A stretch of 64,000 nucleotides of DNA, taken from assembly GCA_031261985.1 (NCBI GenBank), contig JAISIR010000014.1, forward strand, positions 1-64,000. The letters are read 5' to 3'. This document shows positions 53,755-62,018 of this stretch, piece after piece; position 1 is the stretch's first letter, and every line of letters begins with the position of its first letter. Source of the DNA: Clostridiales bacterium (GTDB lineage: Bacteria; Bacillota; Clostridia; Monoglobales; WRBX01). Below the pieces are notes generated by a model, which made no database searches, was not told where the DNA came from, and saw only the letters and a program-made list of their open reading frames with translations. The position numbers were made by a program, and so were the translations under genes.

Positions 53755-53783
53755 TTGCAAAATATATTTTAATATGTTATACT
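53755..53783 (+). promoter_or_regulatory. SigA-type promoter for the VanW protein gene
   Basis: TTGCAA (53755-53760) and TATACT (53778-53783) are 17 bases apart, 27 bases before the ATG, which has an AAAGGAG site. Confidence 0.75.
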
Positions 53784-53810
53784 TGTTGTATAAAGGAGTT
53801 ATCGCTAATT

Positions 53811-55484
53811 ATGATAGATAATTTTTCTGCAAAAATCAAAAGTTTTTGGTCGTTTATGACAGAAAAACCTACCCGAATCGCCTTAACCGGCGCAATTATT
53901 ATGCTACTCGGAATCTCTATCACCGCCGTCGTTTTAGCATCTAACTTTGCACAATCTAGCGTTATACATAAAAACGTGTACGTGGGTGCAACTAACCTTT
54001 CGGGCAAAAATTTACAAGAAGCCGAAGAGCTATTGCGTAATACCTATATGGCTGCTTTAAACGATAAATCTTTGCAAGTTGAATATGGCGGTGTTAAAAA
54101 AGACATCACCATGAGTATGATAGACGCTCAAATAGACTATGCCAAAACTGCCGAGATTGCTTACAACATAGGTCGCAGTGGTAATTTCATCCGTGATTTA
54201 TCAGACTACACCTATCTTTCTATCATGCCAAAATCCGTTGCGTTTTATATAACCTTTAGCTATGGCGCAATGAACGATAATATTCAAGATTTCGCCAATA
54301 ACCTAGATGGTGCAAATAGCGTGTTTAAAATAGAGGGCGAAACTTTAAGCTTTAATAAATCTGCTCTTACTCAAATTGTAGATATCGAAGCAACAACATC
54401 TTCTGTTGTGCGCAATATGTGTCAGCTAAATTTTGCCAATGTTGCTCCTACTTTTGCCTCTAGCACCGACAATTCTAAGCTAGCTAAATTAATTCACGCA
54501 CGCCTTGCTTGCACTCCGCTTGACGCCTCTATTTCAAGCGAAAATGGCTATGTGGTTTATCTTCCTGGCAAAAATGGTATCGAGTTTACAACCGACGATT
54601 TAGCCAAAGCACTTGCTACCCCTGACGATGCTGTTTCTATGCAAGTAAAAGTTATTCCGCCATCTGTTACTGTCGAAAAATTAAAAGCCGAATTGTTCCG
54701 TGATGTAATGGGCGAGATGACAACACGATACAACGCTGGCGAAGTAGGTCGCACCCAAAACTTAAAGCAAGGTGCCGCCAAAATAAACAACACAATCATT
54801 ATGCCAGGACGTGAGTTCTCGTTTAACGGTACCGTTGGTGAGCGCACGGTGGGTAATGGATTTTCTACTGGTCACGTGTTCCAAAACGGACAGGTGGTAG
54901 ATGGCATCGGTGGCGGAATTTGCCAAGTGTCATCTACTCTTTATAACGCTGTGCTACGTAGCGATTTACAAGTGGTAAGCCGCCATAACCACATGTTTGG
55001 CGTTGTATATGTGCCTTGGGGTCAAGACGCAACCGTGTCTTATGGCTCGCTCGATTTTGTGTTTAAAAACAATACGCAAACACCTATTAAAATTGTCACA
55101 TCTATTGGTGGTGGCTCGCTTACTATAAAAATTTTGGGTACAAAAACAGATATTGCTAAAACTGTAGAAATTTATAATCAGCGCATAGCTACTACCCCGT
55201 TCCCTACTACAACCCAGCCTAACCCAAACACTAACGCTAAAAAAGATATCGTCAGCCAAAATGGTCAAGTAGGTGCAACAGTTGATAGCTATAAAATAGT
55301 AAAACGCGACGGCAACGTTATCTCGCGTACATTCTTACACCGAAGCGTTTACCAACCTATGCCTAAAATTGTACTTACTCCAATGGCGGCTCCCGCAACA
55401 ACCCCTGCCCCTGCTCCTGCCGACCCTGTTATCCCTACCGAGCCAATAAATCCTCCTAGCCCCGCGCCAACTGTGACTGAGTAA
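53811..55484 (+). CDS. VanW family protein
   Basis: This 557-residue protein has a transmembrane helix (about 25-45), two peptidoglycan-binding-like (YoaR/PG_binding_4) regions to about residue 295, and a VanW domain with PGREFSFNGTVGERT and IGGGICQVSSTLYNA. It ends in a Pro/Thr/Ala-rich tail. VanW domains occur on surface proteins, and their link to vancomycin resistance is only historical. The cellular role is unknown. Confidence 0.9.
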   Translation: MIDNFSAKIKSFWSFMTEKPTRIALTGAIIMLLGISITAVVLASNFAQSSVIHKNVYVGATNLSGKNLQEAEELLRNTYMAALNDKSLQVEYGGVKKDITMSMIDAQIDYAKTAEIAYNIGRSGNFIRDLSDYTYLSIMPKSVAFYITFSYGAMNDNIQDFANNLDGANSVFKIEGETLSFNKSALTQIVDIEATTSSVVRNMCQLNFANVAPTFASSTDNSKLAKLIHARLACTPLDASISSENGYVVYLPGKNGIEFTTDDLAKALATPDDAVSMQVKVIPPSVTVEKLKAELFRDVMGEMTTRYNAGEVGRTQNLKQGAAKINNTIIMPGREFSFNGTVGERTVGNGFSTGHVFQNGQVVDGIGGGICQVSSTLYNAVLRSDLQVVSRHNHMFGVVYVPWGQDATVSYGSLDFVFKNNTQTPIKIVTSIGGGSLTIKILGTKTDIAKTVEIYNQRIATTPFPTTTQPNPNTNAKKDIVSQNGQVGATVDSYKIVKRDGNVISRTFLHRSVYQPMPKIVLTPMAAPATTPAPAPADPVIPTEPINPPSPAPTVTE

Positions 55485-55568
55485 TAATACCATTTAATAT
55501 ATACATCTCGTTTATTGTATAAGCTACCCAAATATTGGGAAGTAATATAACAAAGGAGATGTATTTTA

Positions 55569-56204
55569 ATGAGAAATTATAAAGAAGTATTGCTCGACCC
55601 AGCCGATTGCGTTGTGGCTATTATCGACGAAGAACCGCAAATGTTCTTTGGTGTAGAGGGTCGCTCGCGTGCGTCTATAGAGAATGCAGTTGTAGGACTA
55701 TCTAAAGCAGCCAACGCATTTAGCGTTCCCGTGGTGCTATCAACTGTTGCCGCCGAAAGCTTCTCTGGCCCACTAATTTCTAAAGTTCAATCGCTGTTCC
55801 CTAATCAACAACCAATCGATAGAACATCACTAAACTCGTGGGAAGATGCTAATTTTAGAAAGGCAATCGACACAACCGGCAAGAAAAAATTAGTTATCTG
55901 CGGGCTATGGACGGAAGTGTGCGTCACCCTGCCTACATTATGCGCAATATTCGATGGATATGATGTATATGTAGTAGAAGATGCCTGCGGTGGCTCGTCA
56001 CCTTTAGCCGATAAAATGGCACGCAGCAGAATGCAACAAGCAGGTGCTAAGTTCGTCACTTGGCAAGCTCTAATGCTAGAGTGGCAGCGCGATTGGAACA
56101 ATAAAGATACCTATCAAATAGTTATGGATATTGTAAAGCAGCACGGTGGCGCGTATGGCATGGGCGTCGAATATTCCGAGGCAATGGTGCCGACGCATAG
56201 TTAA
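55569..56204 (+). CDS. Isochorismatase-like cysteine hydrolase (YcaC-type)
   Basis: This 211-residue protein has the Asp of the IDEEPQMFF motif, GKKKLVICGLWTEVCVT with the nucleophilic Cys, and VYVVEDACGGSS, the fold signatures of isochorismatase-like hydrolases. YcaC-type members have no agreed substrate. It has a strong AAAGGAG site and ends at a bidirectional terminator. Confidence 0.85.
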   Translation: MRNYKEVLLDPADCVVAIIDEEPQMFFGVEGRSRASIENAVVGLSKAANAFSVPVVLSTVAAESFSGPLISKVQSLFPNQQPIDRTSLNSWEDANFRKAIDTTGKKKLVICGLWTEVCVTLPTLCAIFDGYDVYVVEDACGGSSPLADKMARSRMQQAGAKFVTWQALMLEWQRDWNNKDTYQIVMDIVKQHGGAYGMGVEYSEAMVPTHS

Positions 56205-56227
56205 ATAATTAAAAACTATAATGAAAT

Positions 56228-56253
56228 AAAAAAGGGCTAAATTGCCCTTTTTT
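56228..56253. terminator. Bidirectional terminator
   Basis: Arms AAAAAAGGGC (56228-56237) and GCCCTTTTTT (56244-56253) are perfect over 10 bp. It lies between convergent genes. Confidence 0.85.
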
Positions 56254-56292
56254 AAATGAACTCTTTTTAAAAAATGCACACTAAAATTTTAA

Positions 56293-57153
56293 TTACCTAC
56301 AACCACAGCCACAAGTATTAGTTGTCGCACCACCTAGTTGCTCGAACTCGTCCGCCATAGGTGGGAAGAACTCGTCCATAGGGAACCGCAAACGATTGAA
56401 TAAATCACAAGGATTCTCATCAGTTGCAGCTAGACATTCTTTTTGTGGTACACAAAAATCGTAAGCAGGTATAAGAAGCTGAACATTACGCTCTATTTTG
56501 ATAATGCTAAACAATCCTAAAGAAACTAGCACATGCCTAGAGTTATCGGTAGCTGCCGCTAAATCACCTTCAAAACAATTGCACACGTTTTGAGGGATAC
56601 TAGCTAAATCGCAACCGCATCCACAGCAACACCCACAGCAGCAATCACACTCGTCATCTTCTACTAATTTAGCAGATAGGCATATAGGGTCAACAACCTC
56701 GACTATAGCCTGAGGCAAGTTGTTTTTGCGCCAAGAGGTTGGCAATGCTTCGTCATTATTGTACTTAGATGAGTAGATTTTAGAATTGCCCTCGCTACCA
56801 AACAATACAACTTTTTTATCAAAAGTAGCAAGACCGTTTACTAATGTAGGGCGACCTACACCTGTGAACACTTCTAAAGTTACGTTAAAGAAGTATTTAA
56901 CATCAACCGAGAAGTAACCACGATTAAATGGCAATGGCTCTATCTCTGTAAACACCCAAATAACCTCGGCAGATTTTGCCTTAACATTTATTGCGCTATT
57001 GACTATGTCTTGGTCACAACGAGTTAAAATAACCTGTAAATCTTCTAAACAATCTTTGTCTTTGCAGCTGTCATATACTTTATCGGTATGTATACAAACA
57101 GCCTCTTTAATTTTATGTGCATTTGTAACAGGGCCTGGCCCACATGTTTCCAT
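56293..57153 (-). CDS. Cys-rich conserved clostridial protein, probable spore surface protein
   Basis: This 286-residue protein begins with KVYDSCKDKDCLEDLQV, a stretch I associate with a conserved clostridial family of unclear function. It holds an extreme Cys cluster near residues 169-183 (CDCCCGCCCGCGC) and ends in CGCGC. There is no signal peptide or membrane segment. Such Cys-rich soluble proteins are often cross-linked in spore coats or exosporium, but this is inference. A GGAGG site precedes ATG 57153. Confidence 0.7.
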   Translation of the reverse strand: METCGPGPVTNAHKIKEAVCIHTDKVYDSCKDKDCLEDLQVILTRCDQDIVNSAINVKAKSAEVIWVFTEIEPLPFNRGYFSVDVKYFFNVTLEVFTGVGRPTLVNGLATFDKKVVLFGSEGNSKIYSSKYNNDEALPTSWRKNNLPQAIVEVVDPICLSAKLVEDDECDCCCGCCCGCGCDLASIPQNVCNCFEGDLAAATDNSRHVLVSLGLFSIIKIERNVQLLIPAYDFCVPQKECLAATDENPCDLFNRLRFPMDEFFPPMADEFEQLGGATTNTCGCGCR

Positions 57154-57279
57154 CTTTTAATTCCTCCTATTTGAATTTTTAGAGCTGTTACACAGATTTT
57201 TGCGCATTATGCTCTATTTTTATTTTCAATTTATAGTATGTTACAGCAAGAAAAATGTGAAAATTTGCTAAATTGGTGG

Positions 57280-57308
57280 TTGACAGATTATAAAAAATAT
57301 GTTACAAT
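57280..57308 (+). promoter_or_regulatory. SigA-type promoter for tRNA-Gly
   Basis: TTGACA (57280-57285) and TACAAT (57303-57308) are 17 bases apart, 18 bases before the tRNA 5' end. Confidence 0.8.
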
Positions 57309-57326
57309 AAACATGTTGCAAAACCT

Positions 57327-57400
57327 GCGGATATAGTTTAGTGGTAAAACATAAGCTTCCCAAGCTTAGGTTGCGGGTCCGATTCCCGCTATCCGCTCCA
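57327..57400 (+). tRNA. tRNA-Gly (anticodon CCC)
   Basis: The 74-base gene folds as a cloverleaf: acceptor GCGGATA/TATCCGC, D arm GTTT-AGTGGTA-AAAC, anticodon stem TAAGC/GCTTA with loop TTCCCAA, T arm GCGGG/CCCGC and an encoded CCA end. The loop gives anticodon CCC, reading GGG. Confidence 0.95.
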
Positions 57401-57719
57401 AAACTTTGCCTGCGGCAAAGAGATAAAAGATAAGAGAGAAAAGTTAAAAGTTAAGGAAGTTTTGTACTTTTCACCTTTCACTCTTCGTTCTTCACTTTTC
57501 ACTAAAATTCATCATTTAAGCGGATTGGTTCCTTGCCAACTCCGCATTTTTTAATTCATCATCTTCTTTCTAAAATTTCCTCTTGCAATTTTTTGCCAAC
57601 TATGATATCATTATCGTATAAACGTTCCGTTTAATCGAATGTGTCTAATATAGTTTGGTTTTTCATGGCATATTCTTATACATTACATTATATCTTAAAA
57701 AATAAAAGTGGTGATTATC
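57401..57719. other. Gene-free region after tRNA-Gly
   Basis: This region has a short hairpin right after the tRNA (TTTGCCTGCGGCAAA, near 57405-57419) and a purine-rich stretch facing a pyrimidine-rich stretch (about 57420-57510). A terminator-like hairpin pairs GCGGA (57520-57524) with TCCGC (57541-57545), followed by ATTTTTT. No gene was seen. Confidence 0.6.
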
Positions 57720-58538
57720 TTGCAAAACTCTATGCCTAAAGTAGATATCCTAAATATCCCTATTACTAATGCAACCTTGCAACAAGCACTAAATTTTAGC
57801 ATGGACGCGTTAGGTGACGCAACATCTAAAACCACTATTTTTACCCCCAACCCCGAGATTATTTGGCTGGCGAACAATAACGCCGAGCTTAACCATGCGC
57901 TGCAAGAAGCAGACATATTAATCCCCGACGGTATTGGTGTTGTAATTGCTTCTAAAATACTTAAAAACCCATTGCAAGAGCGTGTTGCAGGCTTCGATTT
58001 ATTATGCGAGATTCTAAAAAACTCCGCAAAAAAGTCATATAAAGTATTCCTGCTAGGCGGTCGCCCGGGCGTGGCATCTCGCGCACGCGAGAACTTACAG
58101 CGTAAATACACAAACATTAAAATAGTAGGCACCTGCAATGGTTACTTTAACGCCGAGCAGGATGCCGAAATTATAGACAAAATAAACAATAGCGGGGCAG
58201 ATTTTTTAGCCGTCGCCCTTGGTGCGCCCAAGCAAGAGTTATGGATAACTAAGTATCGCGCGCAACTTAAGCCTAGGTTATGTATAGGTGTGGGCGGTGC
58301 GCTAGATGTAATAGCTGGCAGCGTAAAACGCGCACCAAAACTATGGCAGCGCGCAGGGTTAGAGTGGTTGTATCGCCTGCTAAAAGAGCCTAAACGCTTG
58401 CCGCGAATGATGTCGATTCCCAAGTTTTTGCTAAAGGTAATGCTATCGCCTAAAAATAAGAAGCAGCCTGAAAAGCAGGAGCTGCCTCAACAGAATACTC
58501 CTGAACAAAACGATAAAACCGAAACGAAGGTTGGATAA
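57720..58538 (+). CDS. WecB/TagA/CpsF family glycosyltransferase
   Basis: TTG 57720 is favoured by a GGTGA site; ATG 57732 is a possible alternative. The 272-residue protein has TPNPEIIWLA, PDGIGVVIASK, FLLGGRPGVA and GAPKQELWI, the core motifs of the TagA family. Members transfer N-acetylmannosamine or similar onto undecaprenyl-linked GlcNAc in teichoic acid or capsule synthesis. The last 30 residues are a Lys/Gln/Pro-rich tail. Confidence 0.88.
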   Translation: MQNSMPKVDILNIPITNATLQQALNFSMDALGDATSKTTIFTPNPEIIWLANNNAELNHALQEADILIPDGIGVVIASKILKNPLQERVAGFDLLCEILKNSAKKSYKVFLLGGRPGVASRARENLQRKYTNIKIVGTCNGYFNAEQDAEIIDKINNSGADFLAVALGAPKQELWITKYRAQLKPRLCIGVGGALDVIAGSVKRAPKLWQRAGLEWLYRLLKEPKRLPRMMSIPKFLLKVMLSPKNKKQPEKQELPQQNTPEQNDKTETKVG

Positions 58539-58539
58539 A

Positions 58540-59214
58540 ATGAAACTAATAGTTATAGAAGGCTTAGACGGTGCCGGCAAGCAAACGCAAACTAATATGC
58601 TTGCATCATGGCTGCAAAGCAAGGGTAAAAGCGTTAAGATGCTCGATTTCCCTAATTATTCTAGCCCCACCGGCAATATAATTAAAATGTACTTAAATGG
58701 CGATTTTGGCGAGGATGCTATGGCGGTTAACCCATATTTTATATCTACCCTTTATGCACTCGACCGCGCGACGACGCTAATTAAGCACGATTGTGATGCA
58801 GGCACGCACGCCGATAAACGCCTGGCCGATTATGATTATTTAATAGTAGATAGATATGTGACATCTAATTTTATATATCAGGCTACTAAGTTGCCCGAGG
58901 GTGAGCGGACGAAGTTTATCAATTGGGCAAGCGATTTTGAGTATAAAAAACTAGAACTGCCACAGCCCGATTGTGTACTGTTTTTAGATGTAGACCCCGA
59001 AATAACTAGGGCATTGCGCGAGAATCGTGGCAATAAGCATGGCGGCGGCGATATCCACGAGAGCGATAATAACTATTTGCAAAATTGCTATGATGTGGCT
59101 AAAAAATGTTGCGACGATTTAGGCTGGAAGGCGGTTGAGTGTTGCGAAAACAACAAAATTTTACCGCCAGATACTATTTTTGATAAGATATTAGATGCTT
59201 TAGCAGAAAATTAA
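58540..59214 (+). CDS. tmk: Thymidylate kinase
   Basis: ATG 58540 is used with a GAAGG site; it follows the tagA-like stop directly. The 224-residue kinase has the P-loop EGLDGAGKQTQ near residues 7-17, the DFPNYSSPTG dTMP-binding stretch and VDRYVTSNFIYQ. It phosphorylates dTMP to dTDP. It resembles the branch with a longer lid region and a Cys-rich C-terminus. Confidence 0.93.
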   Translation: MKLIVIEGLDGAGKQTQTNMLASWLQSKGKSVKMLDFPNYSSPTGNIIKMYLNGDFGEDAMAVNPYFISTLYALDRATTLIKHDCDAGTHADKRLADYDYLIVDRYVTSNFIYQATKLPEGERTKFINWASDFEYKKLELPQPDCVLFLDVDPEITRALRENRGNKHGGGDIHESDNNYLQNCYDVAKKCCDDLGWKAVECCENNKILPPDTIFDKILDALAEN

Positions 59215-59227
59215 GGTGCAAATTACT

Positions 59228-60736
59228 ATGACGGATATACAATGGCAAAATTTAACATACGATAATTACAAATTATTCAATAAATATTTAAACGATTATC
59301 CTACTATAGCATCCGAGAAATCGTTTAATATGCTATATATTTGGAGCGGGTTTTTGCATACTCAATTTGCAATTATAAACGATTGCTTGTGCATTAAATT
59401 TAACATCCATAACACAACCGCCTACCGCATGCCCATACCTCGCCCCTTGGCGGCGCAACAGCAACACACCGATGTAACTGGCGCGCTAACTACCCTTTTT
59501 ACCAATTATAGCGAGGTAACCTTTGTGAACATTTTACAGCACGAAGCGCAATATCTGCCTAGTAATTACCAAGTAGCCGAGGTTCGCGATGCCTTTGATT
59601 ACACTTACGATGTGCAAAAATTAATCAACCTAAGCGGTAAAAAATTACATGGTAAAAAGAATCATTATAACCATTTTATTAATCATTACAATTTTGAATA
59701 TCTGCCCATGAATCAAGAACTAGCCAACCAAGCGGCAGAGGTGTATCAAGAGTGGTACCAAAACCACCCTCAGCGTGACGATAAAAGCTTTAAGCATGAG
59801 TATAAAATGTCGCGCGAGTTTTTGTTAAATTTTGATGCGCGTAATGTAAACGGCGGGGTTATAAAGGCAGAAGCTATGGATACGCCTGAAGAAAACGACG
59901 AATCAAATTTAAAAGAAGGTAAAAAAATTATAGCCTGGACTATTTCTGAGCAGATTTCGGATAATGCCGCCCTGATTCATTTTGAAAAGGCGGATAGCGC
60001 AATAAATGGCGCCTACACCGCAATAAACAAGTTGCACCTACAATACCAATACCCTAACTTAAAATTTGTCAATCGCGAGGACGATGCAGGCGGCGAGGGC
60101 TTGCGCAGGGCTAAAATGTCATATCGTCCAATGCTTCTGCCTAAGTTTCAGGGCGTTGCAAAAAGTAAAATCCCTCAACTTAAAAAAGATATGCGCGATA
60201 GGATTTTAAGCAGCCGAGCAGGTGGAGCCGAATTAAATGTAGATGTTGATGCGCTAATGAATCACGCTAAAATTTCTGGCGCGCATAATATTTTTTGCTA
60301 TGTATCTATGCAGGGCGAGGTTGATACAAAAGGCATAATAACCCGTTTGCTAGAGCTAGACAAAAATGTGTATGTGCCTTACATCGCGCCCGATAGCGAT
60401 GTAAAAACGAACAATATGCAGGCGATAAAAATAAGCGATACAAGCCAGCTTGTAAAAAGCAATAAAGGCTTTTATCAGCCCAATATCGATGCAATTAATA
60501 CACTAACAAATAATATCCCACAGCTAGATGTTGCCATTGTTCCGGGTGTGGCTTTCGATAGCATGAATAATCGTCTAGGCTATGGTGGCGGGTACTACGA
60601 CCGCTTTTTTGCGCAATATAACCAAGCCTACCCTAACACACCAATTTATAAAATTGCACTTGCGCGCCCCGATTGTATTGTAGGATTTATCCCCACCGAC
60701 GAGTTTGATATAAAGATGGATGAAGTAGTAATATAA
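59228..60736 (+). CDS. Fusion protein: DUF2156 domain plus 5-formyltetrahydrofolate cyclo-ligase
   Basis: ATG 59228 has AAGGTG nine bases upstream. Residues 1 to about 305 match DUF2156, a GNAT-like fold related to phosphatidylglycerol lysyltransferase C-terminal domains (FNMLYIWSGFLHTQF start, QYPNLKFVNREDDAGGEGLR). Residues about 312-502 are a full cyclo-ligase with YVSMQGEVDT and VPGVAFDSMNNRLGYGGGYYDRF. No stop or frameshift separates them. The second part converts 5-formyl-THF to 5,10-methenyl-THF using ATP. The joining is unusual. Confidence 0.88.
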   Translation: MTDIQWQNLTYDNYKLFNKYLNDYPTIASEKSFNMLYIWSGFLHTQFAIINDCLCIKFNIHNTTAYRMPIPRPLAAQQQHTDVTGALTTLFTNYSEVTFVNILQHEAQYLPSNYQVAEVRDAFDYTYDVQKLINLSGKKLHGKKNHYNHFINHYNFEYLPMNQELANQAAEVYQEWYQNHPQRDDKSFKHEYKMSREFLLNFDARNVNGGVIKAEAMDTPEENDESNLKEGKKIIAWTISEQISDNAALIHFEKADSAINGAYTAINKLHLQYQYPNLKFVNREDDAGGEGLRRAKMSYRPMLLPKFQGVAKSKIPQLKKDMRDRILSSRAGGAELNVDVDALMNHAKISGAHNIFCYVSMQGEVDTKGIITRLLELDKNVYVPYIAPDSDVKTNNMQAIKISDTSQLVKSNKGFYQPNIDAINTLTNNIPQLDVAIVPGVAFDSMNNRLGYGGGYYDRFFAQYNQAYPNTPIYKIALARPDCIVGFIPTDEFDIKMDEVVI

Positions 60737-60760
60737 CATTCCCAATTCTCAATAAAAAAG

Positions 60761-60880
60761 ATTTTCGGCAGCTTGTCGCCGAAAATGTCATATTAACTTT
60801 AGAAGCAATGACGGATTCATTCCGTCATTGCGTATTTATATAATTAAAAAGAACTCCTGCCTAAGGAGTCCTTTTTAATT
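60761..60880. terminator. Three consecutive hairpins ending in a bidirectional terminator
   Basis: Hairpins are 60761-60769/60778-60786 (9 bp), 60805-60815/60821-60831 (11 bp, perfect) and 60842-60858/60864-60880 (17 bp with one mismatch, A/T-rich ends). The last fits a terminator for the convergent genes at 60736 and 60885. Confidence 0.75.
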
Positions 60881-60884
60881 ACTT

Positions 60885-61145
60885 CTATTTAAACTTTGAG
60901 TTCGCTGCCGACACATCTTGCGGCTGCGCTGGCTTTGTTTGGTACCACCCGCGCGATTGCATCTCGTAAAATAAATCTGCCTGAATATCGTGTTCTTCCT
61001 TTAAAATATTAAAGAAATCTTGACGTAATTGAGGCGACGCACACTCATTACAAAAAGTGTTATACGTTTCGGTAATCATTTTTTGGCTAGATAACGAGTC
61101 GGTTAAAATCTCTTTATCACCCATGCTTGTAGGTATTTGTGGCAT
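60885..61145 (-). CDS. Spore coat protein, CotF-like
   Basis: This 86-residue protein has KEILTDSLSSQKMITETYNTF...LRQDFFNILKEEHDIQADLFYEMQSRGWY in segments, the CotF/coat F domain pattern of a ferritin-like helical hairpin. An AAAGGAG site precedes ATG 61145. It follows a smaller related gene, as in many Clostridia. Confidence 0.85.
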   Translation of the reverse strand: MPQIPTSMGDKEILTDSLSSQKMITETYNTFCNECASPQLRQDFFNILKEEHDIQADLFYEMQSRGWYQTKPAQPQDVSAANSKFK

Positions 61146-61188
61146 GTCAAATCTCCTTTCTTTAAAAAATTATTGTGTACTAAAATAG

Positions 61189-61380
61189 CTAACTAAGGTA
61201 GCTAACTAAAGTATCGTAATGTTTTTGATGCAGCGACGCAATTTGATTGCATTTAGTTTGCAAGGCCGTGTCTTGGCAGCGTTTAGCGTAATCGCGATAC
61301 TTAGTAATAAGCGTTTGCTCAGATGATAATTGGTCTTCTAAAGCCGATAGTTCTTTAGTAGTAACGGTTGGTGTAGGCAA
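61189..61380 (-). CDS. Small CotF-related spore coat protein
   Basis: TTG 61380 has AAGGAG eight bases upstream; GTG 61389 is too close to it. The 63-residue protein contains KELSALEDQLSSEQTLI then KYRDYAKRCQD, the helical pattern common to small companions of CotF-like proteins. It precedes the coat gene by 43 bases and is likely co-transcribed in the mother cell. Confidence 0.75.
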   Translation of the reverse strand: MPTPTVTTKELSALEDQLSSEQTLITKYRDYAKRCQDTALQTKCNQIASLHQKHYDTLVSYLS

Positions 61381-61460
61381 AATAATCACTCCTTTGTTTT
61401 GTAATTAATTAAAAAGATTATAAACTAATAAAAGACATATTATACATTTTTTATCAACCC

Positions 61461-61489
61461 TTGACATCGTTCTAAATTTATGATATAAT
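61461..61489 (+). promoter_or_regulatory. SigA-type promoter for the nuoE-nuoF operon
   Basis: TTGACA (61461-61466) and TATAAT (61484-61489) are both perfect and exactly 17 bases apart. Confidence 0.85.
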
Positions 61490-61532
61490 TTTTCTTGTTG
61501 TGCGAATTAAGATTATGGAGGAAATATTACTA

Positions 61533-62018
61533 ATGAACGAAAACGATAAACAACTTGCAGAACTAGATAGTTATATCGATAGTTTTGATACAAAAAAAGG
61601 TAAATTAATTGTGTCGCTGCATAAGGCTCAAGATATTTATGGATATCTTTCGGTAGATATTCAAAAACATATAGCCAAACGCTTGGGTATTCCTGCAAGC
61701 AAAGTATATGGCGTTGTAACATTTTATAGCTTTTTTAATACTACCCCTAAGGGTAAATACTCCATTGATGTTTGCATGGGCACCGCTTGCTTTGTTCGTG
61801 GTAGTGCCGATGTTCTAGAAGAGTTTAAATCTCAACTTAAAATAGATGTAGGCGGTACAACCGAAGATGGTTTGTTTAGCCTAGATAGTATTCGCTGCGT
61901 AGGTGCATGTGGTTTAGCCCCCGTTGTCTCGGTTAATGGTAAAGTGCATGGCAGGGTTACGCGCGCAGATGTATCTAAAATTTTAGACGATTATAAAAGT
62001 AAGGAGGCGACAGCCTAA
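61533..62018 (+). CDS. nuoE: NADH dehydrogenase/hydrogenase 24-kDa [2Fe-2S] subunit (NuoE/HydC family)
   Basis: ATG 61533 has GGAGG 11 bases upstream. The 161-residue thioredoxin-like protein has the four [2Fe-2S] cysteines in CMGTACFVRG and CVGACGLAP. NuoE-like subunits pass electrons between flavin and iron-sulfur centres. Its neighbour nuoF and the following gene suggest a soluble NAD(P)-linked or bifurcating [FeFe]-hydrogenase, though a formate dehydrogenase complex is possible. Confidence 0.9.
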   Translation: MNENDKQLAELDSYIDSFDTKKGKLIVSLHKAQDIYGYLSVDIQKHIAKRLGIPASKVYGVVTFYSFFNTTPKGKYSIDVCMGTACFVRGSADVLEEFKSQLKIDVGGTTEDGLFSLDSIRCVGACGLAPVVSVNGKVHGRVTRADVSKILDDYKSKEATA

